A stretch of 64,000 bases of DNA from positions 124,001-188,000 of the forward strand of contig CBDETN010000028.1 of the NCBI GenBank assembly GCA_965242915.1, given 5' to 3'. Below the pieces are notes generated by a model. It was not told where the DNA came from. It was given only the letters and a program-made list of their open reading frames with translations, and searched no databases. Numbering within the stretch: the first letter of the stretch is position 1; each line of letters begins with the position of its first letter. Positions 34,348-42,225 of the stretch are shown here, one piece after another. Source of the DNA: CAJXII01 sp965242915. GTDB taxonomy: Bacteria > Campylobacterota > Campylobacteria > Campylobacterales > Arcobacteraceae. The translations under genes and the position numbers were made by a program.

Positions 34348-35293
34348 TTTAAATGAAATATTTGATATTAGAGGTGGTCATTCCCTTGATTTAAATAAGT
34401 TAACTATATCAACTGAAAAAGAAGGTATAGCTTATGTATCAAGAAAATCAGGAGATAATGGCATAAGTGCTTATGTTAAAAAAATATCTTCTATACGAAG
34501 TGGTAAAGCTGGTGAACTAACTTGTGCTTTAAGCGGTAATGGTGTTTTATCTACATTTATACAAGAGAGAGATTTTTATACATCATACCATGTAGCAATT
34601 TTAACTCCAAAGTTTGAATTAACTAAAATGGAAAAGTTTTTTTATTGTTATAGTATTTTAGAAAATCAATACAGATTTAATTGGGGTAGACAAGCAAATA
34701 AAACATTAAAAGATATACAAATACCATCATATAATGATATTCCTAAGTGGGTATATACAACAAAAATACCAAATATTATGAAAAAACCTTTAATTAATAA
34801 AGGATGCAATCTAAATGTTGAAACTTGGAAATATTTTAAACTTGGAAATATATTTAATATAATAAAAGGGAAAACACCAAAAAATCAAACTGAAGGGAGT
34901 ATTAGCTTAATAAGTGCTACTAATTCAAATAATGGTTCATCAAAAAAAATAAATTCTTTGAATAATAAAAATAAAGCAAATACAATAACAGTTTCTTCAA
35001 ATGGTTCTATTGCTGAATCTTTTTATCAAAATAAAGATTTTTTTGCAACAGGAGACATAAATATATTAGAGTGTGAAAATATCAATGTATATACTGCTTT
35101 ATTTGTAAATACAATAATTTCTAAAGAAAAATTCAGATTTAATTATGGTAGAAAATGGGGAAAAGAAAAAATGCTAGAACACAAAATCAAACTCCCATTA
35201 ATTAACAATAAACCAGACTGGGAATTTATGGAAAATTATATAAAATCATTAGATTATTCAGCATCACTGGATAATTCAGATAACAAATCGTAG
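34334..35293 (+). CDS. Restriction-modification specificity (S) subunit
   Basis: The 319-aa protein has two target-recognition half-domains of HsdS/BcgB type. Each ends in an RFNWGRQANKTLKDIQIP or RFNYGRKWGKEKMLEHKIKLP motif followed by a conserved region. The repeat spans residues about 1-140 and 165-300. It would direct the adjacent nuclease-methylase to a bipartite site. Its last codons (D-N-K-S) and stop lie in the R'' end of attC site 6. The final residues may have been changed by the truncation there. Confidence 0.85.
   Translation: MKLISLNEIFDIRGGHSLDLNKLTISTEKEGIAYVSRKSGDNGISAYVKKISSIRSGKAGELTCALSGNGVLSTFIQERDFYTSYHVAILTPKFELTKMEKFFYCYSILENQYRFNWGRQANKTLKDIQIPSYNDIPKWVYTTKIPNIMKKPLINKGCNLNVETWKYFKLGNIFNIIKGKTPKNQTEGSISLISATNSNNGSSKKINSLNNKNKANTITVSSNGSIAESFYQNKDFFATGDINILECENINVYTALFVNTIISKEKFRFNYGRKWGKEKMLEHKIKLPLINNKPDWEFMENYIKSLDYSASLDNSDNKS
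35278..35292 (+). other. attC site 6, truncated at the array end
   Basis: R'' AGATAAC (35278-35284), the exact complement of this cassette's R' at 32312-32318, followed by AAATCGTA. The sequence then changes to the 3' part of the split chromosomal ORF, so the remaining 100 or so bases of the site are missing. Confidence 0.75.
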
Positions 35294-35511
35294 AAATCGA
35301 ATTAGGAAAAGCGTTACATAATCCGTATTTAAATGCAGGTGAAAGTGAAAAAGTTACAATGATACATTTATTTGGAATAAAGTATGGAGAAATTATTATA
35401 GAAAATAATTTTTCTTTTAAAGAAATTGCGAAACAAGCTGGAATTAGTGAAACCTATGGAGCAGAAATTAGTAAAGGTGTAAATCTTTCAAAATATGTAA
35501 AAATCATATAG
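35293..35511 (+). pseudogene. 3' fragment of the split chromosomal ORF
   Basis: Open frame of 72 codons reading EIELGKALHNPYLNAG and ending NLSKYVKII, with no start of its own. It contains a helix-turn-helix-like stretch (FKEIAKQAGISETYGAEI). It joins in frame to MKEIITLQSLVEE at 19395-19436. The original protein would be about 84 aa, a small possible DNA-binding protein. It lies between rpmE and the M23 peptidase gene in the restored order. Confidence 0.65.
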
Positions 35512-35570
35512 CTTTAAAAACAAATTAAACAATGAACTTTAACTGAAGTTCATTTGAGCTAAAATTAATT

Positions 35571-36449
35571 ATGAAAATTATTTTACTGCTTTTATTCTTG
35601 TTTTCCAATCTATTTTCTCAGGTAGATATAACACTTTCACATAAAAATATAAAACCAGGTTCTACTTTTGCTGTTATTTTACAAAGTGATAAAAAGCTTA
35701 TCCAAGCACCAAATGTAATCTTTAAAAATAAAACTTATCAAATGTTTACTATATTAGGCAGCATCAAAAAATATGAAGTTTTCTTACCTGTGGATTATCA
35801 TGCAAAACAACAAAAAGAAAATGTGCAAGTTAGATATATAGAAAATAAAAATATTATCAAAAAAAATATTTCTATTAAAATAGTTGATGGCAAATATAAA
35901 CAAAATGAGATTATAAAAGTAGCTAAAGGACAAGTTACTTTATCTTCAAAAAATAAAGAGAGAACAAAAAAAGAGTACGCAATAGTTTATAAAAATGTAT
36001 ATTCTTATATAAATCCAAAAAACTATATAGGAAAATCTACATTTTCAATGCCTATGAATAGTAAAATTACAAGTGATTTTGGAAATGCCAGAATCTATAA
36101 CGGCAAAACAAAAAGCTATCATAGCGGTACAGATTTTAGAGCAAAAGTAGGCACCCTGATTTATAGTGCTAACGATGGTAAAGTTGCTTTGGTGATGGAT
36201 AGATTTTATCTTGGAAAAGTTGTTTATGTTGATCATGGACGAGGTGCATATACTTATTATTGCCATATGGACAGTTTTAAAGTAAAAGATGGTCAGGTGG
36301 TAAAAAAGGGTGATATTCTTGGAACTTCTGGAAAAACAGGCAGAATAACGGGACCACATTTACATTATGCTTTAAGATTATACAATACTACGGTTGATCC
36401 TTTACAGTATACATCTTTACACAATAAAATTATCAAAATATACCATTAA
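35571..36449 (+). CDS. M23 (LytM) family murein endopeptidase
   Basis: The 292-aa secreted protein has a signal peptide (MKIILLLLFLFSNLFS), an N-terminal domain (about residues 20-120) and a C-terminal LytM domain. The zinc ligands are in KSYHSGTDFRA near residue 181 and the GPHLHYALRL motif near 262. It cuts peptidoglycan cross-links in the periplasm; relatives in Helicobacter and Campylobacter (Csd/Pgp-type) shape the cell. It is the first core gene to the right of the array. Confidence 0.88.
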   Translation: MKIILLLLFLFSNLFSQVDITLSHKNIKPGSTFAVILQSDKKLIQAPNVIFKNKTYQMFTILGSIKKYEVFLPVDYHAKQQKENVQVRYIENKNIIKKNISIKIVDGKYKQNEIIKVAKGQVTLSSKNKERTKKEYAIVYKNVYSYINPKNYIGKSTFSMPMNSKITSDFGNARIYNGKTKSYHSGTDFRAKVGTLIYSANDGKVALVMDRFYLGKVVYVDHGRGAYTYYCHMDSFKVKDGQVVKKGDILGTSGKTGRITGPHLHYALRLYNTTVDPLQYTSLHNKIIKIYH

Positions 36450-36475
36450 TAAGAGTATTACGGAAATTTTGCTAT

Positions 36476-36481
36476 TATAAT
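36476..36481 (+). promoter_or_regulatory. Predicted -10 box upstream of lysA
   Basis: TATAAT lies 29 bp before the lysA ATG, in the gap after the peptidase gene. Confidence 0.45.
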
Positions 36482-36509
36482 GTCTTATTAGATATGAGGT
36501 AATAAATAG

Positions 36510-37721
36510 ATGAAAATAAATTTTAAAGAATTAGCGAATAAATATCAAACACCATATTATGTGTATGATTTTGATGATATTACAAAACAATACAATGAAC
36601 TAAAAGATGCTTTTAAAGCAAGAAAATCTTTGATATCTTATGCGGTTAAAGCAAACTCAAATTTAAGTGTGGTACAACATTTAGCAAAGCAAGGTGCGGG
36701 TGCTGATTGTGTAAGTATAGGCGAGGTTAAAAGAGCTTTAAAAGTGGGTATTCCAAAATATAAAATCATTTTTTCCGGTGTTGGGAAAACTGATGATGAG
36801 ATAAGACAAGCCTTGAAATTTGATATTTTGATGATAAATGTTGAAAGTGAAGCGGAACTTAGAAGAGTTGCACTTATGGCAAAAGAGCTCAACAAAGAAG
36901 CTAGAATAAGTATAAGAGTCAACCCGAATGTTGATCCAAAAACACATCCGTATATCTCAACAGGACTTCATGAAAATAAGTTTGGTGTAGATTTGGATAC
37001 GGCAAAAAGAATGTATATATTTGCTAAAAAAAGTGAAAATCTAGACCCTGTTGGTATCCATTGTCATATTGGCAGCCAGCTTACTGAACTTGAACCAATT
37101 AAAGAAGCTGTAAGTATAATAGCAGATTTAGTTAGAAATTTAAAATCAGCATTAAAAATTGAATTAAGATTCTTTGATGTCGGTGGTGGATTAGGTATCG
37201 TTTATGATAATGAAACTTTAATAGATACATACAAATATGCACAAACTGTTTTAGATAGTTTATTTGGACTTGATATTACTGTTGTATGTGAACCGGGAAG
37301 ATTTATAGTTGGGAACAGCGGAACTTTTGTAACTAAAGTTTTATATGAAAAAGTAAATGGTGATAAAAGATTTGTAATAGTTGACGGGGCTATGAATGAT
37401 TTACTTAGACCGGCACTTTATGATGCATATCATAAAATTAAAGTATTAGATAAAAGTGATGATAAAAGTTTTTGTAATGTTGTAGGTCCAGTATGTGAAA
37501 GTGGTGACTTTTTTGCTAAGAATATTGAATTACCTAAAACAGAGCATAATGACCTAATATCTATTGCAAGTGCAGGAGCATATGGTTTTACAATGGCAAG
37601 TAATTATAATACAAGAGGTAAAGTTGCAGAGATCGCAGTTGAAAATGGGCAAGACAGACTAATAAGAAAAAGAGAAACTTTTGAAGATTTAATTGCACTT
37701 GAAGAAGAATATTTACAATAA
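36510..37721 (+). CDS. lysA: Diaminopimelate decarboxylase
   Basis: The 403-aa PLP enzyme (alanine-racemase-fold/decarboxylase family) has the PLP lysine in ISYAVKANSNLSV near residue 47, the HIGSQ segment near 186, FDVGGGLGI near 222 and the active-site CEPGRFIVGN and VVGPVCESGDF motifs. It makes L-lysine from meso-DAP and so controls DAP use in peptidoglycan. It starts a run lysA-pheA-hisC-PRT-dxs. Confidence 0.96.
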   Translation: MKINFKELANKYQTPYYVYDFDDITKQYNELKDAFKARKSLISYAVKANSNLSVVQHLAKQGAGADCVSIGEVKRALKVGIPKYKIIFSGVGKTDDEIRQALKFDILMINVESEAELRRVALMAKELNKEARISIRVNPNVDPKTHPYISTGLHENKFGVDLDTAKRMYIFAKKSENLDPVGIHCHIGSQLTELEPIKEAVSIIADLVRNLKSALKIELRFFDVGGGLGIVYDNETLIDTYKYAQTVLDSLFGLDITVVCEPGRFIVGNSGTFVTKVLYEKVNGDKRFVIVDGAMNDLLRPALYDAYHKIKVLDKSDDKSFCNVVGPVCESGDFFAKNIELPKTEHNDLISIASAGAYGFTMASNYNTRGKVAEIAVENGQDRLIRKRETFEDLIALEEEYLQ

Positions 37722-37756
37722 ATATATTTTACAGCTATGCTATAAAGGATAAAATA

Positions 37757-38836
37757 ATGAACGAAGAGATAGAGTTAAAAAAACTAAGAGATACTTTGGA
37801 CAATATTGATGATGAGGTTTTAAAGCTTTTAAATAAAAGAATGGAAACTGTTCATAAAGTTGGAGAGGTAAAAGCTGCAAGTGGTGGTGCAATTTACAGA
37901 CCTGAACGAGAAAAGGCTATTATAGACAGACTTGAAGTATTATCAAAAAAATCTAATGGAAGTTTAAATAAAAATGCTATCGAGGCTTTGTTTTTAGAAA
38001 TCTTTGCCATTTCCAGAAATCTTGAATTACCAGAAAATATTGCATATCTAGGACCTGAAGGCAGTTTTACACATCAAGCTGCGGAGAGTCGTTTTGGTGC
38101 TATGAGTGCATATTTGTCAATTGGTTCAATTACCGGAGTTTTTAGAGAAGTTGCTAATGGTAAGGCAAAGTTTGGAGTGGTTCCGATTGAAAATAGCAGT
38201 AATGGAATTGTAAGTGATACTATCACTTGCTTTGGTAAATATAATTTAAAAATTATAGCAGAAGTTATAGTTGATATCCATCATACTTTAGCATCAACGG
38301 TTGATAATGTTAAAGATATTAAGCGAATATATTCAAAAGATATTGCATTTGACCAATGTCATAAATTTTTAGAAGATTTAGGACTTGATGAGATAGAATT
38401 AATACCGGTTGAGAGTACTGCAAAAGCAGCAAAATTATCAGTAAAAGAGCCAAACAGTGCTGCGATTTGTTCACATGTAGGTGCAAAGATGTACAATCTT
38501 CCGATTTTGTTTGAAAATATTGAGGATAAAGGGAATAATCGTACAAGATTTTTAATAGTATCTAATTTTAATAATGGTCAAAGCGGCGATGACAAAACTT
38601 CTATTTTAGTACAATTATCAAATGAAGCTGGGGCATTAGTAAAATTTTTAAATGATTTTGATAAAGCAAAAATTAATTTAACAAAAATAAAATCACATAT
38701 TGTAGAAGGAATTTCTACATTCTTTATAGAATTTAATGCACATAAAGATGAAGAAAAAGTAAACAAAATATTTAATAAGTATAAAAATGAGATAAAATTT
38801 TTAGGAAGTTATGTAAGGGAAGCAGATGACATTTAA
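37757..38836 (+). CDS. pheA: Bifunctional chorismate mutase/prephenate dehydratase
   Basis: 359 aa: an AroQ chorismate mutase domain (residues 1-90, LRDTLDNIDDEVLKLLNKRM), a prephenate dehydratase domain (about 95-275, IAYLGPEGSFTHQAA, and NRTRFLIV at its end) and a C-terminal ACT domain (about 280-355), where phenylalanine usually inhibits. It makes phenylpyruvate. It overlaps hisC by 11 bp. Confidence 0.96.
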   Translation: MNEEIELKKLRDTLDNIDDEVLKLLNKRMETVHKVGEVKAASGGAIYRPEREKAIIDRLEVLSKKSNGSLNKNAIEALFLEIFAISRNLELPENIAYLGPEGSFTHQAAESRFGAMSAYLSIGSITGVFREVANGKAKFGVVPIENSSNGIVSDTITCFGKYNLKIIAEVIVDIHHTLASTVDNVKDIKRIYSKDIAFDQCHKFLEDLGLDEIELIPVESTAKAAKLSVKEPNSAAICSHVGAKMYNLPILFENIEDKGNNRTRFLIVSNFNNGQSGDDKTSILVQLSNEAGALVKFLNDFDKAKINLTKIKSHIVEGISTFFIEFNAHKDEEKVNKIFNKYKNEIKFLGSYVREADDI

Positions 38837-39917
38837 TAAAGTTTTAGATGATGTAAAAATATATGAAGCTGGAAAGCCAATTGAATTAGTTATAAGAGAA
38901 TATGGTGTAAAACCAGAAGATATTATAAAACTGGCATCAAATGAAAATCCTTATGGAACCAGCCCTAAGGTTGTGGCAAAATTAGAAGAAGTTGCAAAAA
39001 ATGCTTTTGTATATCCTGACGATAGTATGTATGAATTAAAAGAGGCTTTAGCAGCTAAATTTAAAGTAGATGAAGAAAATATAATTATAGGTGCGGGAAG
39101 TGACCAGGTAATTGAGTTTTGTGTGCATGCAAAATGTGATGCGAATTCAAAAATACTTATGGCTAAAACTACTTTTGCCATGTATGAGATTTATGGTAAA
39201 CAAACTGGCGCGACTATTTTAAAAACATCAAGCGATGAGCATAATTTAGATGAGTTTAAAGAAATTTATAAAAATAGCGGCGCAGATATAATTTTTCTTT
39301 GTCTGCCGAATAATCCTTTGGGAGAATGTCTTGATGCTAAAGATGTATATGAATTTTTAGATGAGGTAGATGAAAATACTTTGGTGGTGCTTGACGGTGC
39401 TTATCAAGAGTTTGCTTCTTATAAAGACGGTGCTAAAGCAATCAGTCCAAGTGATGTAATTGTAAAATATCCAAATGTGATTTATCTTGGAACTTTTTCT
39501 AAAGCTTATGCATTAGGCGGTATGAGAGTTGGATATGGAATCGCACAAAATGATATTATAAAAAATCTTTATAAGTTAAGACCGCCTTTTAATATTACAA
39601 CACCAACACTTGCCGGGGCAATTGAAGCACTTAAAGATGAAGAGTTTGTAAATGATTGTATTGTTAAAAATTTTGAACAAATGAAAAGATATGAACAGTA
39701 TGCAGATTCTAAAGGTTTTACATATATACCTAGTTATACTAATTTTATCACTATATATCTAGATGGATATATTTCAAAAGAGGTAGCTCAAAATTTATTA
39801 GAGCGTGGTGTTATTGTAAGAGATATGACTGGATATGGATTTAATGCTATTAGAATTACAATAGGAACACAGGAACAAAACAGTAAAGTATTTAAGATAT
39901 TGGATTCAGTTTTATAG
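38826..39917 (+). CDS. hisC: Histidinol-phosphate aminotransferase
   Basis: The 363-aa PLP aminotransferase has LASNENPYGTSPKV near residue 38, the LCLPNNPLGECLD segment and the PLP-lysine motif GTFSKAYALGGMRVGYG near 224. It converts imidazole acetol phosphate to histidinol phosphate and often also aminates aromatic keto acids, which fits its coupling to pheA. Overlaps pheA by 11 bp and abuts the next gene. Confidence 0.95.
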   Translation: MTFNKVLDDVKIYEAGKPIELVIREYGVKPEDIIKLASNENPYGTSPKVVAKLEEVAKNAFVYPDDSMYELKEALAAKFKVDEENIIIGAGSDQVIEFCVHAKCDANSKILMAKTTFAMYEIYGKQTGATILKTSSDEHNLDEFKEIYKNSGADIIFLCLPNNPLGECLDAKDVYEFLDEVDENTLVVLDGAYQEFASYKDGAKAISPSDVIVKYPNVIYLGTFSKAYALGGMRVGYGIAQNDIIKNLYKLRPPFNITTPTLAGAIEALKDEEFVNDCIVKNFEQMKRYEQYADSKGFTYIPSYTNFITIYLDGYISKEVAQNLLERGVIVRDMTGYGFNAIRITIGTQEQNSKVFKILDSVL

Positions 39918-40364
39918 ATGAATAAAATTTATTATAGTTATGAAGAGTGTTTGAAGGATTGTAAGGTATTATTACCACAATTAAAAAACTATAATCCAGA
40001 TGCACTGGTTGCAGTTGCTCGCGGTGGATTAACAATTGGGCATTTATTGGCTCAAGGACTGGATACAAATAATTTATTTACTATAAATTCAGTACATTAT
40101 AATGATACGAAAAAACTTGATAGTTTTAAAATAACAAATATTCCAGATTTAGAAAATTGTAAAAAAGTTATTTTAGTAGATGATATAGTAGATAGTGGTG
40201 AAACTATAATGGAGATTAAAAAAATATTAGAAAAAAAATATTTATATTGTGAATTTAAAATTGCAACAATATTTCATAAAAAGAGTGCATTAATTAACCC
40301 AGATTTTACAGTTAAAGAGGCAACTAAATGGATAGATTTTTTCTGGGAAGTGGATTTAAAATAG
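39918..40364 (+). CDS. Purine phosphoribosyltransferase-like protein
   Basis: The 148-aa type I phosphoribosyltransferase has the PRPP motif KVILVDDIVDSGETI near residue 90, ARGGLTIGHLLAQG near 35, and an aromatic C-terminus (WIDFFWEVDLK). It is like xanthine/guanine phosphoribosyltransferases. The base substrate is not evident. It sits with no gap between hisC and dxs, starting right after the hisC stop. Confidence 0.75.
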   Translation: MNKIYYSYEECLKDCKVLLPQLKNYNPDALVAVARGGLTIGHLLAQGLDTNNLFTINSVHYNDTKKLDSFKITNIPDLENCKKVILVDDIVDSGETIMEIKKILEKKYLYCEFKIATIFHKKSALINPDFTVKEATKWIDFFWEVDLK

Positions 40365-42167
40365 ATGAATATAAAAAATAAAAATATAAAAGAATTAGAA
40401 GAGTTAGCGCAAGATATTAGAGATAGAATAATAGAAGTGGTATCCAAAAATGGTGGACATTTCAGTTCAACTTTGGGTGCTGTTGAACTTACAATTGGTA
40501 TGCATAGAGTATTTGATGTCAATCATGACCCTTTTATCTTTGATGTATCACATCAATCATACCCTCATAAACTTTTAACCGGTCGTTGGAAAGAGTTTGA
40601 AACTTTACGACAGTTTGGCGGATTGAGTGGATTTACCAAACCAAAAGAATCAGAGTTTGATTATTTTGTTGCAGGGCATAGTTCTACTTCTATATCACTT
40701 GCAGTTGGAGCTGCTAAAGCTATCGCACTTAAAGGTGAGAAAAGAGTTCCTGTAGTGATGATTGGTGATGGTTCTATGACCTCAGGTATGATTTATGAAG
40801 CTTTAAATGAATTAGGAGATTTAAAATTACCTGTTGTGATAATTTTAAATGACAACGAGATGTCAATTGCCAGACCAATTGGTGCAATTAGTAAACATCT
40901 TAGTAAACTTCTTGCAGGTAAATTTTACCAGGGATTTAGAGATAAGGTTGATTATATTGTTAGAAATTATATGCCCGAAGGGACTGATTATATAGCGAAG
41001 AGGATTGAAGAGAGTATGAAGCTGATTACTCCCGGTATTCTTTTTGAAGAGATGGGGATAGATTATATTGGACCTATTGACGGGCACGATATTGATGAGG
41101 TAATTGATACTTTAGAATTAGCAAAGAATTTAGGAAAACCTGTAATTGTTCATGCAAAAACGACTAAAGGTAAAGGTTATGAAATAGCTGAGGGGCATCA
41201 TGAACATTGGCATGGTGTTGGAGCTTTTGATATTGAAACCGGTGAATTTAAGAAAAAGTCCGGCGGGGCAAAATCTGCAACAGCTGTTTATAGTGATGCT
41301 CTATTAGCACTTGCTCGAAAAAAGAAAAGTGTAGTTGGTGTTACTGCTGCAATGCCAAGCGGTACCGGTATGGATAAACTAATTGAGGAATTTCCAAATA
41401 GATTTTGGGATGTTGCAATTGCAGAACAACATGCAGTTACTTCTATGGCTGCTATGGCAAAAGAGGGATTTAACCCTTTTGTAACAATATACTCTACTTT
41501 TTTACAAAGAGGTTTTGACCAAATAGTTCACGATGTTTGTTTGATGAACTTACCTGTAACTTTTGCCATTGACAGAGCAGGGATTGTTGGGGCAGATGGG
41601 GAAACTCATCATGGAACTTTTGATATTAGTTATCTAAGATTTATCCCTAATATGACTTTATTAGCTCCAAGAGATGCAAGAACTTTAGAGTTTGCTGTTG
41701 AATTTGGATATGAATTACCAAGTCCTTGTGCCATTAGATATCCAAGAGGTGCATTTGATGAATTGGATTTTGAATCAACCAAGTTTGAATTGGGGAAAGC
41801 AGAAGTTTTAAAAGAAGGTTCAAGCAGTAAAGTTTTTATAGGGTATGGTGCGGGAGTCAGTCGAGCTGTTGCAACTGCCAAACTGTGCGATAAAGATATT
41901 ACGATAGTAGATTTAAGATTTGTCAAACCTTTGGATAAAGAACTTTTAAAAGAGTTGGCAATTAGTAAAAAAGAGTGGTATGTTTTTAGTGACAGTCAAA
42001 AAGAAGGCGGGGTAGCAAGTGCAATTTTAGAATTTTTAAGTGATGCCCAAATGGATGTAAAAGTAACTTCTTTTGAATATGAAGATGAGTTTATTCAGCA
42101 TGGGGATACTAAATTACTTGAAGAAAGTTTAAAGATTTTACCTAATCAATTAGCTCAAAAAATATAA
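40365..42167 (+). CDS. dxs: 1-deoxy-D-xylulose-5-phosphate synthase
   Basis: The 600-aa thiamine-diphosphate transketolase-family enzyme has the GHSSTSISLAVGAA block and the ThDP/Mg motif GDGSMTSGMIYEALNELG. Downstream are the HVKTTKGKGY-type segment (HAKTTKGKGYEIAE) and the E-containing FWDVAIAEQHAVTSMA pyrimidine-domain motif. It makes DXP from pyruvate and glyceraldehyde-3-phosphate, the first step of the MEP isoprenoid pathway; dxr lies at 61079. It is slightly shorter than the E. coli enzyme. Last gene of the lysA run. Confidence 0.96.
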   Translation: MNIKNKNIKELEELAQDIRDRIIEVVSKNGGHFSSTLGAVELTIGMHRVFDVNHDPFIFDVSHQSYPHKLLTGRWKEFETLRQFGGLSGFTKPKESEFDYFVAGHSSTSISLAVGAAKAIALKGEKRVPVVMIGDGSMTSGMIYEALNELGDLKLPVVIILNDNEMSIARPIGAISKHLSKLLAGKFYQGFRDKVDYIVRNYMPEGTDYIAKRIEESMKLITPGILFEEMGIDYIGPIDGHDIDEVIDTLELAKNLGKPVIVHAKTTKGKGYEIAEGHHEHWHGVGAFDIETGEFKKKSGGAKSATAVYSDALLALARKKKSVVGVTAAMPSGTGMDKLIEEFPNRFWDVAIAEQHAVTSMAAMAKEGFNPFVTIYSTFLQRGFDQIVHDVCLMNLPVTFAIDRAGIVGADGETHHGTFDISYLRFIPNMTLLAPRDARTLEFAVEFGYELPSPCAIRYPRGAFDELDFESTKFELGKAEVLKEGSSSKVFIGYGAGVSRAVATAKLCDKDITIVDLRFVKPLDKELLKELAISKKEWYVFSDSQKEGGVASAILEFLSDAQMDVKVTSFEYEDEFIQHGDTKLLEESLKILPNQLAQKI

Positions 42168-42193
42168 AAACTTATATTTTATTTTAAATTTGA

Positions 42194-42199
42194 TACAAT
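42194..42199 (+). promoter_or_regulatory. Predicted -10 box of the PocR kinase gene
   Basis: TACAAT in TTTGATACAAT, 26 bp upstream of the ATG at 42226. Confidence 0.4.
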
Positions 42200-42225
42200 A
42201 AGTATTAATCATATGGAGAGCTATT

